From Paracoccaceae bacterium (lineage in GTDB: Bacteria > Pseudomonadota > Alphaproteobacteria > Rhodobacterales > Rhodobacteraceae), in the NCBI GenBank assembly GCA_007134805.1, contig SLKB01000059.1, positions 1 to 13,186 on the forward strand: a stretch of DNA of 13,186 nt, read 5' to 3'. The translations under genes were made by a program, and so were the position numbers. The notes beneath the pieces are model-generated. The model saw nothing but the letters and a program-made list of their open reading frames with translations, made no database searches and had not been told where the DNA came from. Positions 8,189 to 13,186 of this stretch are shown here, piece after piece. Position 1 is the first letter of the stretch. Every line of letters begins with the position of its first letter.

Positions 8189-9114
8189 CAGACGCCCCTT
8201 TCTTCGCGAAACATCCGCCACAGGAAGAAGGCGATGTAGACCATCATGATCAGGAACAGCACCACCGCGATTGCTGCGCCATAGCCCATGCGGAACCCGT
8301 ATTCCGACAGCGACACCTCGAACATGTAATAGGCCAGCACGCGACTGGAGCCGAAGGGCCCGCCACTGGTCATGACCGAGATCATGTCGAAGCTGCGCAG
8401 CGCGCCGATCACTGTGACAACGATGGCGATGAAGGTGGCGGGCCGCAATTGCGGCAGGATGACATACCACAGCATCTTCCAGCCCTTGGCACCGTCAAGG
8501 CGCGCGGCCTCGACCTGTTCCGGATCCACGGCATTCAGGCCGGTCAGATACAGGATCATGCAATAGGCCACCTGCGGCCATAGCCCGGCCGCGATGATGC
8601 CATAGGTGACTGTGTTGGGGTTGCCGAGGATGTTCACAGGGCCAAAGCCGAAAAGCCCGATCAGCGGGTTCAACAGCCCGATCGACGGGTTGTAGAACCA
8701 CGCGAAGACCAGCCCGACCACAACCTGGGAGATAACGAAGGGAAAGAAGAATAGCGACTTGTAGAGTCTGATCCCGCGGACCTGCTGGTTCAGGAACAGC
8801 GCGATGAACAGCCCCGCCGGTATCGCCAGCAGATACAGCACCAGCCAGCGGACATTGTTCCAGAGCGACGTGTAGAAGGCCGGATCATCGAGCAGGCGTT
8901 CGTAATTCTGCAAGCCGATATAGCGCGCATCGCCCAGCCCGTCCCAGCGATAGAGGCTGATATGAAAGCTCTGAAAGATCGGCAGAATCACATAGATCGC
9001 GAAGAACGCGATCCCCGGTGCTAGGAACAACCAGGGCGCAAGGCGCATCTGGTTGCTGCGCCAGTAGCCACGTGGTGGTGGCGGGGCGGGTTCGGCTATG
9101 ATGGGTGCGGCCAT
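8188..9114 (-). CDS. ABC sugar transporter permease, MalF-like (CUT1)
   Basis: This 308-residue inner-membrane permease has a proline-rich cytoplasmic N-terminus (residues 5-15) followed by a first helix LAPWLFLAPGIAFFAIYVIL (25-44). Further membrane segments lie near 88-108, 119-140, 168-190, 226-247 and 276-300. The EAA loop QVEAARLDGAKGWKMLWYVI (200-219), followed by LPQLRPA, is clear and contacts the ATP-binding subunit. The segment after the first helix, with SLYRWDGLG and YIGLQNYERLL, is standard for MalF/UgpA-like subunits that lack the long MalF periplasmic domain. It is 75 bases downstream of the binding-protein gene, with a hairpin in between, and its stop overlaps the YjbR-type start by one base. 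Confidence 0.95.
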   Translation of the reverse strand: MAAPIIAEPAPPPPRGYWRSNQMRLAPWLFLAPGIAFFAIYVILPIFQSFHISLYRWDGLGDARYIGLQNYERLLDDPAFYTSLWNNVRWLVLYLLAIPAGLFIALFLNQQVRGIRLYKSLFFFPFVISQVVVGLVFAWFYNPSIGLLNPLIGLFGFGPVNILGNPNTVTYGIIAAGLWPQVAYCMILYLTGLNAVDPEQVEAARLDGAKGWKMLWYVILPQLRPATFIAIVVTVIGALRSFDMISVMTSGGPFGSSRVLAYYMFEVSLSEYGFRMGYGAAIAVVLFLIMMVYIAFFLWRMFREERGV

Positions 9115-9146
9115 GGCGGATCTGCCCGTCTCGTGTCAGAAAACCA

Positions 9147-9174
9147 GCCGGGGCAGCCCGCAGGCCACCCCGGC
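9147..9174 (-). other. Intercistronic hairpin between binding-protein and permease genes
   Basis: A perfect 7-bp inverted repeat, GCCGGGG at 9147-9153 and CCCCGGC at 9168-9174, is closed by a 14-base loop that can itself pair GCC with GGC (9156-9158 with 9163-9165). On the transcribed (minus) strand TTTT follows three bases after the stem, so it may act as a leaky terminator or a 3' end stabiliser. In many sugar ABC operons such a structure keeps binding-protein mRNA more abundant than permease mRNA; that role here is inferred. Confidence 0.6.
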
Positions 9175-9189
9175 GCCGGGAGGAACCCC

Positions 9190-10437
9190 TCAGTCTTCAA
9201 GAATGCGCTGGCGCACGTTTTCCAGCCGGGTGAGGATGGCATCCAGGTTGTCTGGCATGACCATGAACTCCTGAAAGCCCTCCATCCCCGCAGAGGCCAT
9301 CTCGGCATCCGCGTCACGGTCAAAGAACTGCGCGATACCGCCTGTCGCGCTCGACAGCATCTCGAACCCTGCCCGGATGAACTTGTCATCGGCGACCTCG
9401 GCGTTGCTGTTGATCGGCAGCTGGCCCAGCACTTCATTCACGATGCTCTGGTTCTCGGCGCTGGCGACATAGAGCAGGAATTCGCGCGCGGCTTCCTTGT
9501 TCTGGGCTTGTGTTGGGATGTGCAGCGTGTCGGTAGGCGCGTCCTCGGCCTTGGGGACCCCGGGCGTGATTTCCGGAAACTGGTAGAAGCCCAGCTGGTT
9601 ATCGGTGATGCCCGCGTCGCGCAGCGGCTCGACCAGGAAATTACCCATCAGATAGGCTACGGCGTCGCCATTCACCAGGTAGGGCTGCGCTTCCTGCCAG
9701 GTATAGGCCGTGTGATTGTCGATGAAGGCGCCCATGTCGATCAACTGGCGCCAGTTGGCGAAGGTCTCGCGCACCCGGTCATCAGTCCAGGGGATCTCGT
9801 TTGCCGTCAACGCCATGTGGAAGTCATAGCCATGCGTGCGCAGGTTCAAATAGTCGAACCAGCCGCCCGCCGTCCACAGGAAGCGTGTGCCGATGGTGTA
9901 GCATTTGCGCCCTGAATCGAGGATCGCCTGACAGTTGGTGATCTCTTCTTCCCAGGTCGTGGCAGGGGTGAGGCCCAGCTCGTCATAGATGTCCTGCCGG
10001 AAATAGATACCCCACTGGTAATAGCTGTAGGGCACGCCCCATTGCCGCCCGTCGAGGGTCAGCGCAGGGCGGGTCGAGGCAAGCTCTTCACCCATCGGGC
10101 CGTCCCACAGGTCAGAAACATCCTCGAACAAGCCTGCATTGACATAAGGGCGCATCCGGTTGCCCGCATACCAGCCATTCACGTCCGGCGCGTTCGCCGT
10201 CAGGTAGTTGCGGATCTGGGTCTTGTTGGCCTCGCGGTCGATCAGCGTCAACTCGATGTTCAGATCCGGGTGCATCTCGCCGAAGCGTTCGACCATGCCC
10301 TCCATGGCGGCGCGCGGGGCCGGGTTCTGGTCATTGAAGAAGATGCGCAGATTACCTGTCAGTTCGGCGCCAGCAGGCCCGGCCAGCGCTGTCGACAGCG
10401 CCAGCGCTGCTGCTGCGCTCCTGATTGTGAACCGCAT
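9190..10437 (-). CDS. ABC transporter sugar-binding protein (CUT1, family 1 solute-binding protein)
   Basis: This is the 415-residue periplasmic binding component. The N-terminus MRFTIRSAAAALALSTALAG (residues 1-20) is a Sec signal peptide, with likely cleavage after the AGA at 22-24. There is no lipobox cysteine, so the protein should be soluble. The mature protein has the usual features of extracellular solute-binding family 1: LRIFFND near the start, an AAMEGMVERFGEMHPDLNI helix-strand, NGWYAGNRMRPYVNAGLFEDV and GVPYSYYQWGIYFRQD. Many aromatic residues suit sugar stacking. I chose ATG 10437 over an in-frame GTG at 10461 because AGGGAGG lies five bases upstream (10443-10449). It is the first gene of the leftward operon. 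The ligand is inferred to be a galactoside from the adjacent hydrolases, not read from the sequence. Confidence 0.95.
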   Translation of the reverse strand: MRFTIRSAAAALALSTALAGPAGAELTGNLRIFFNDQNPAPRAAMEGMVERFGEMHPDLNIELTLIDREANKTQIRNYLTANAPDVNGWYAGNRMRPYVNAGLFEDVSDLWDGPMGEELASTRPALTLDGRQWGVPYSYYQWGIYFRQDIYDELGLTPATTWEEEITNCQAILDSGRKCYTIGTRFLWTAGGWFDYLNLRTHGYDFHMALTANEIPWTDDRVRETFANWRQLIDMGAFIDNHTAYTWQEAQPYLVNGDAVAYLMGNFLVEPLRDAGITDNQLGFYQFPEITPGVPKAEDAPTDTLHIPTQAQNKEAAREFLLYVASAENQSIVNEVLGQLPINSNAEVADDKFIRAGFEMLSSATGGIAQFFDRDADAEMASAGMEGFQEFMVMPDNLDAILTRLENVRQRILED

Positions 10438-10453
10438 GTTTTCCTCCCTTGCG

Positions 10454-10473
10454 AGTTTCACTATTTGGAAACT
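10454..10473. promoter_or_regulatory. Palindromic operator candidate AGTTTC-N8-GAAACT
   Basis: AGTTTC (10454-10459) and GAAACT (10468-10473) form a perfect inverted repeat with an 8-base spacer. It covers the candidate -35 of the regulator promoter and lies just downstream of the predicted start of the binding-protein operon. IclR-family proteins bind short palindromes in such divergent regions, so this is the most likely operator. A repressor here could block both transcripts. A related GTTTCCA element lies at 10527-10533. Confidence 0.45.
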
Positions 10474-10486
10474 GTTTTTATATATT
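10457..10486 (+). promoter_or_regulatory. Candidate promoter of the iclR-ATPase unit
   Basis: On the plus strand TTCACT (10457-10462) and TATATT (10481-10486) are separated by 18 bases. The -10 matches TATAAT at five of six positions, the -35 matches TTGACA at four of six. The start would be near 10493, about 58 bases before the regulator ATG. It overlaps the opposing promoter of the binding-protein operon. Other AT-rich matches nearby make the exact hexamers uncertain. Confidence 0.35.
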
Positions 10487-10490
10487 GAAA

Positions 10491-10520
10491 ATGATGCGGC
10501 CGGAGGCTACGCTTTGTCAA
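10491..10520 (-). promoter_or_regulatory. Candidate sigma-70 promoter of the binding-protein operon
   Basis: On the minus strand a perfect TTGACA (10515-10520) is followed after 18 bases by CATCAT (10491-10496), which matches four of six positions of TATAAT. Transcription would begin near 10484, leaving a leader of about 46 bases before the ATG at 10437. The -35 is strong and the -10 is weak, which would suit an activated or tightly controlled promoter. Confidence 0.45.
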
Positions 10521-10526
10521 GAAAAT

Positions 10527-10533
10527 GTTTCCA
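10527..10533. promoter_or_regulatory. Second half-site GTTTCCA, inverted match to TGGAAAC at 10466-10472
   Basis: GTTTCCA at 10527-10533 is the exact reverse complement of TGGAAAC at 10466-10472, with 54 bases between the two copies. It sits just upstream of the candidate -35 of the binding-protein promoter. It is also part of GAAAATGTTTC (10521-10531), a small palindrome with 4-bp arms. Two spaced sites could allow cooperative binding or looping by a tetrameric IclR protein; this is inference. Confidence 0.3.
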
Positions 10534-10550
10534 CGCTTTTTGGGGGAAGG

Positions 10551-11360
10551 ATGGCAGCAGGCTCTGCGGCAGATGGCACGGTCGCCAAGGCGCTCGACGT
10601 GCTGGACCTTGTCGCGGCACGGGGGGCGCCCGTGCGTTTTTCCGAATTGCTGGCGGAAAGCGCCTATCCGAAAGCGACGCTCTACCGGCTTCTGCAGACG
10701 CTCGTGACGCAGGGAATGCTCACCTACGAGCCTGATCGGAGCTCTTATTCGCTGGGGCTCAGGCTCGTCCGGCTGGCACATGTGGCCTGGCAGCAAAGCT
10801 CTCTTGGCCCCATCGCGCGCCCCTATCTCGACCAACTTTCGGCCGATCTGGGCGAGACCGTGCACCTTGCACAGCTTGACAATGCCCAGGTGCTCTATCT
10901 TGACAAGCGCAATGCGCGTGATCCGGTGGTGATGTATTCGCAGGCCGGCAAGGTGGGGCCGGCCTATTGCACCGGCGTCGGCAAGGCGATGTTGGCCTTT
11001 CTGCCCGAAGATCAGCTGCCCGCCATCCTCGGCCAGCAAAGCTGGCACCGGTTCACCTCCAAGACGATGACCTCCTCCGATGCCTTGCGGACAGAGCTGC
11101 GCCGGATCCGGGCACGCGGCTACGCCTTCGATGACGAGGAACATGAGCCAGGGATCATCTGCCTCGCATTGCCGATCCTGTCCTCGAGCGGGCGGGTGCT
11201 GGGGGCGCTGTCTGTCACATCGACAACCGCGCGCACCTCGCTTGCCGAGTTCGAGAAACTGTTGCCCATGATTCGAGAGATCGTCCAGAAGATCGCCCGA
11301 GACGCCGAGACCTGGCGCTCTCCGGAAGCCGCTTCCCCTCCCCTCCGCAAGAAGGTCTGA
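10551..11360 (+). CDS. IclR-family transcriptional regulator of the galactoside locus
   Basis: The 269-residue protein has the two-domain IclR layout. The N-terminal winged helix-turn-helix spans about residues 8-65, with VAKALDVLDLV, FSELLAES and the recognition segment YPKATLYRLLQTLVTQGML. The effector domain follows (about 80-255) with LGETVHLAQLDNAQVLYLDK, AYCTGVGKAMLAFLPE and the family hallmark RIRARGYAFDDEEHEPGIIC. The ATG at 10551 is preceded directly by GGGGGAAGG; a longer in-frame reading from 10449 would run through the promoter region and is unlikely. It is divergent from the binding-protein operon and three bases before the transporter ATPase, so it probably controls both. Effector and mode are not visible; a sugar-acid intermediate such as galactonate or 2-keto-3-deoxygalactonate would be a reasonable guess. 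Confidence 0.93.
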   Translation: MAAGSAADGTVAKALDVLDLVAARGAPVRFSELLAESAYPKATLYRLLQTLVTQGMLTYEPDRSSYSLGLRLVRLAHVAWQQSSLGPIARPYLDQLSADLGETVHLAQLDNAQVLYLDKRNARDPVVMYSQAGKVGPAYCTGVGKAMLAFLPEDQLPAILGQQSWHRFTSKTMTSSDALRTELRRIRARGYAFDDEEHEPGIICLALPILSSSGRVLGALSVTSTTARTSLAEFEKLLPMIREIVQKIARDAETWRSPEAASPPLRKKV

Positions 11361-11363
11361 GCC

Positions 11364-12416
11364 ATGTCCGGTGTCATCCTCAACAACGTGATCAAGCGAT
11401 ATGGCGCCACGCAGGTCATTCACGGCGTGGACCTGTCGATCGAGCAGGGGGAATTCTGTGTCTTCGTGGGGCCATCCGGCTGCGGGAAATCGACGCTTCT
11501 GCGCATGATCGCGGGGCTTGAGGAAACCTCAATCGGCGAAATCCGCATCGGCGCGCGCGACGTGACACGGCTTGATCCGGCTCAGCGCGGGGTTGCCATG
11601 GTGTTTCAGACCTATGCGCTTTACCCGCATATGACAGTGGCCGAGAACATGGGCTTCGGCCTGAAGATGAACGGTCACCCCAAAACCGTGATCCGCGAGA
11701 AGGTCTCCAAGGCTGCCGAGATCCTGCGTCTGGGCGACTACCTGAACCGGACACCAAAGGCCCTCTCGGGCGGGCAGCGGCAACGCGTGGCCATCGGGCG
11801 CGCGATCGTGCGCGGCCCCGAGGTATTCCTCTTTGACGAGCCGCTCTCGAACCTTGATGCCGAGTTGCGCGTGGAAATGCGGGTCGAGATTGCGCGTCTG
11901 CACCGCGAGATCGGCGCAACCATGATCTATGTCACCCATGATCAGGTCGAGGCCATGACGCTCGCCGACAAGATCGTGGTCCTGCGCAGCGGTCGGGTCG
12001 AGCAGGTGGGCGCCCCCCTAGAGCTCTATCGCGATCCGGACAACCTGTTTGTCGCAGGCTTCATCGGCTCGCCCGCAATGAATCTCGTGCCCGCGCGCGC
12101 GGTCGAGGGGGGCGTGATCGCTCCCGCGCTGGGACCGGACGTGATCCGTTGCCGCCCGCCTGCGCATGTGGCGGATCTGGTGATCGGATTGCGGCCGCAG
12201 GATATTCACGTCCAGCCCGGATCGACCCACAAGGTTGAGATGACCGAAGCCCTCGGCGGGGTCTCCTATATCCATTGCGCACACGGGAGCGAGCCGAAAC
12301 TGGTGATCGAGACCAAGGGCAGCCATGTCGAACGCTCTGGTGCAAATATCGCCCTGCATATCGATCCCGCGACGATCTATCTCTTCGATCACAGCACCGG
12401 GCACAGATTACGCTGA
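11364..12416 (+). CDS. ABC sugar transporter ATP-binding subunit (MalK/UgpC type)
   Basis: This is the 350-residue energising subunit of the CUT1 transporter, acting at the inner face of the membrane. Walker A is GPSGCGKST (residues 36-44), the Q-loop is FQTYALYPHMTVAEN (81-95), the signature is LSGGQRQR (134-141), Walker B is VFLFDEP (154-160) with the D-loop SNLD, and the switch histidine is H192 in THDQVEAMTL. The C-terminal regulatory OB/TOBE domain follows from about 235, with SPAMNLVPA and VIGLRPQDIHV. The ATG is preceded by AGAAGG eight bases upstream and lies three bases after the iclR stop. The ATPase sits with the regulator rather than with the other transporter genes, so its level may be set separately, and it could serve more than one CUT1 permease pair. 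Confidence 0.96.
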   Translation: MSGVILNNVIKRYGATQVIHGVDLSIEQGEFCVFVGPSGCGKSTLLRMIAGLEETSIGEIRIGARDVTRLDPAQRGVAMVFQTYALYPHMTVAENMGFGLKMNGHPKTVIREKVSKAAEILRLGDYLNRTPKALSGGQRQRVAIGRAIVRGPEVFLFDEPLSNLDAELRVEMRVEIARLHREIGATMIYVTHDQVEAMTLADKIVVLRSGRVEQVGAPLELYRDPDNLFVAGFIGSPAMNLVPARAVEGGVIAPALGPDVIRCRPPAHVADLVIGLRPQDIHVQPGSTHKVEMTEALGGVSYIHCAHGSEPKLVIETKGSHVERSGANIALHIDPATIYLFDHSTGHRLR

Positions 12417-12999
12417 CGCACGCACTCGCACTCACCGGGGGCTTCTCGACCGCCACTTCCTTTCCTCGGACGCAGGACGCGCATTGTCAGAGTGCCAGCA
12501 GAGCGAGCAGGCGCTGTGCCGCGGCCGAGTGATCTCGATCCTGATCAGTGCAGTGACGCCTCGAATGCTACCCATGATCGGTCGCGCCGCTGCGCGCAAA
12601 TCGTGGACCGAGGCCAGATCGCCGAGCACCGCCAGCATCATGCGCTTCCGGGGCTTCAAGTGCGCGCAAGGCTGCGGCGGTGTCGCCACGATCGAGGGCA
12701 TCCTCGGCCGACTCAAGATCCCCCAATGCTGGCGAATTCAACAACAGGGCAACGGCGATCAGGGCGGGAAGGAGCGGCATGCGAGGCTCTCGCAGAGGAT
12801 TCGGGGGCGGACTTGGGCCTTGATCAGAAGGTGATTGTGACAGTTACACACCTGAAGACGTGGATGTGACGTTCTTGGAAAATCAGAATGCGTTGAGGTT
12901 GTTTCTGGACCGCATGTCTAATCGAACAACGGTGCTCAAAAGATGGCGCTCAGGGCGTTGAGCTGCATCAAGCCCGGCGCAAAAGCTGACCCGGGCGGT
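12417..12999. other. Long stretch without a confident gene downstream of the ATPase
   Basis: Nothing here is clearly coding. No intrinsic terminator follows the ATPase stop directly. The stretch holds a weak minus-strand ORF (12568-12780). Bases 12841-12960 are of lower GC: by hand count 59 of 120 are G or C, against clearly higher values in the neighbouring genes. A 45-codon open frame (12824-12961, plus) ends RLFLDRMSNRTTVLKRWRSGR-like but has no ATG near its beginning. I see no tRNA, CRISPR or insertion-sequence ends. Confidence 0.5.
12568..12780 (-). CDS. Possible short secreted protein or remnant of a decayed gene
   Basis: The 70-residue reading begins MPLLPALIAVALLLNSPALG, a convincing signal peptide with a possible cleavage after ALG. 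It continues DLESAEDALDRGDTAAALRALE, an amphipathic helix pair like the start of a TPR or Sel1-type periplasmic protein. After about residue 45 the sequence turns Gly/Arg-rich and loses character, which suggests a frameshift. A neighbouring frame then reads RSWVAFEASLH, reminiscent of the RxWIAF segment of LprI/DUF1311 proteins, and the first frame later reads DHSAAAQRLLALLAL before a stop near 12490. A GAGAG six bases upstream could serve as ribosome binding site. It is convergent to the ATPase gene. I do not recognise a family with confidence. Confidence 0.3.
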   Translation of the reverse strand: MPLLPALIAVALLLNSPALGDLESAEDALDRGDTAAALRALEAPEAHDAGGARRSGLGPRFARSGATDHG

Positions 13000-13020
13000 T
13001 CACTCCGCCGGGCTGGCTTT
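12981..13020. terminator. Two-way hairpin terminator
   Basis: AAAGC (12982-12986) pairs with GCTTT (13016-13020), then CCC with GGG (12990-12992 with 13010-13012) and GGCGG with CCGCC (12994-12998 with 13005-13009), around a TTCACT loop, with one bulge and a small internal loop. Read on the minus strand the stem is followed by TTTT (12984-12981). Read on the plus strand it ends in TTT. It could stop a minus-strand gene entering from the right and, less strongly, the iclR-ATPase transcript. An alternative 8-bp pairing, AGCCCGGC (12971-12978) with GCCGGGCT (13007-13014), overlaps it. Confidence 0.6.
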
Positions 13021-13185
13021 CAAGACCGGGGGCGCCTTCGGGCCGTCGAGCAAATGTGGTCCTGGCAGAACGCCCATCCTTCCGATCACCTGACCCTCCC
13101 CGAGTGAGAATGCTGAGCGACCTTGATCGCTCCAGCCAAACTGCTCCAGGCGGACGAGGCGGCAGCTGATGCAGGGCCGCCCGTC
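13000..13185 (-). CDS. Possible C-terminal end of a protein cut by the right edge
   Basis: Reading leftwards from 13185 there is an open frame of 61 codons ending in TGA at 13000-13002. The peptide includes CISCRLVRLEQFGWSDQG and ends LDGPKAPPVLKASPAE. The composition is protein-like, and the stop falls in the loop of the terminator hairpin at 12981-13020, a plausible place for a gene end. The two other minus-strand frames look less natural. I do not recognise the family, and with only 61 codons the call is uncertain. Confidence 0.35.
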   Translation of the reverse strand, partial: DGRPCISCRLVRLEQFGWSDQGRSAFSLGEGQVIGRMGVLPGPHLLDGPKAPPVLKASPAE

Positions 13186-13186
13186 A

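Noticed and set aside
10438..10461. GTG start for the binding protein eight codons upstream
   Set aside because: The ATG at 10437 has AGGGAGG at ideal spacing and begins directly with a signal peptide; the extension would put that ribosome binding site inside the gene.
10449..10550. N-terminal extension of the IclR protein
   Set aside because: The extra 34 codons run through both candidate promoters and the operator, while ATG 10551 has a strong purine-rich ribosome binding site and fits the family N-terminus.
10461..11423. Minus-strand open frame of 320 codons opposite the IclR gene
   Set aside because: The plus-strand IclR protein has all family hallmarks and a ribosome binding site; the antisense frame is a shadow and would cross the divergent promoter region.
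12325..12869. Overlapping plus-strand open frames downstream of and within the ATPase 3' end
   Set aside because: They show no domain, overlap each other in different frames and are strongly Arg/Ser-rich; I could not support any of them as genes.

Overview
The window is GC-rich (mostly around 60-65% G+C by eye) and its genes resemble those of Alphaproteobacteria, most likely a Rhodobacterales/Rhodobacteraceae-type bacterium. The assignment rests on protein family flavour and on dense, overlapping operon structure, so treat it as an inference. Almost the whole window is one catabolic locus for galactosides.

Layout. Two divergent transcription units leave a 113-bp regulatory region at 10438-10550. 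Leftwards (minus strand) runs an eleven-gene operon: ABC solute-binding protein (9190-10437), first permease (8188-9114), a small MmcQ/YjbR-family protein (7838-8188), second permease (6988-7836), GH4 alpha-galactosidase melA (5639-6991), IlvD/Edd-type sugar-acid dehydratase (3887-5596), SDR sugar dehydrogenase (3120-3887), 2-keto-3-deoxygalactonokinase dgoK (2209-3123), KDPGal aldolase dgoA (1622-2221), SMP-30-type lactonase (789-1625), and a GH42 beta-galactosidase cut by the left edge (1-789). Nearly every junction is an ATGA or TGATG overlap, which implies tight translational coupling. Rightwards run an IclR-family regulator (10551-11360) and the MalK/UgpC-type ATPase of the transporter (11364-12416).

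How the genes work together (inference from families). The CUT1-type transporter imports an alpha- and/or beta-galactoside. MelA and the GH42 enzyme release D-galactose inside the cell. Galactose then passes through a De Ley-Doudoroff route: dehydrogenase to galactonolactone, lactonase to galactonate, dehydratase to 2-keto-3-deoxygalactonate, kinase, and aldolase to pyruvate plus glyceraldehyde-3-phosphate. The IclR protein probably controls both arms through palindromic GAAAC/GTTTC elements around overlapping promoters.

The last 770 bp (12417-13186) hold no confident complete gene. There is a possible short secreted-protein ORF or gene remnant on the minus strand, a lower-GC patch, a good two-way hairpin terminator, and the possible C-terminal end of a minus-strand gene entering from the right edge.

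Most noteworthy points: the SDR has Asn where the catalytic Lys of the YxxxK motif belongs; a YjbR-type gene is wedged between the two permeases; alpha- and beta-galactosidase share one transporter, which suggests a mixed-linkage substrate; and a hairpin separates the binding-protein gene from the permeases. I do not see a wholly new kind of system here.
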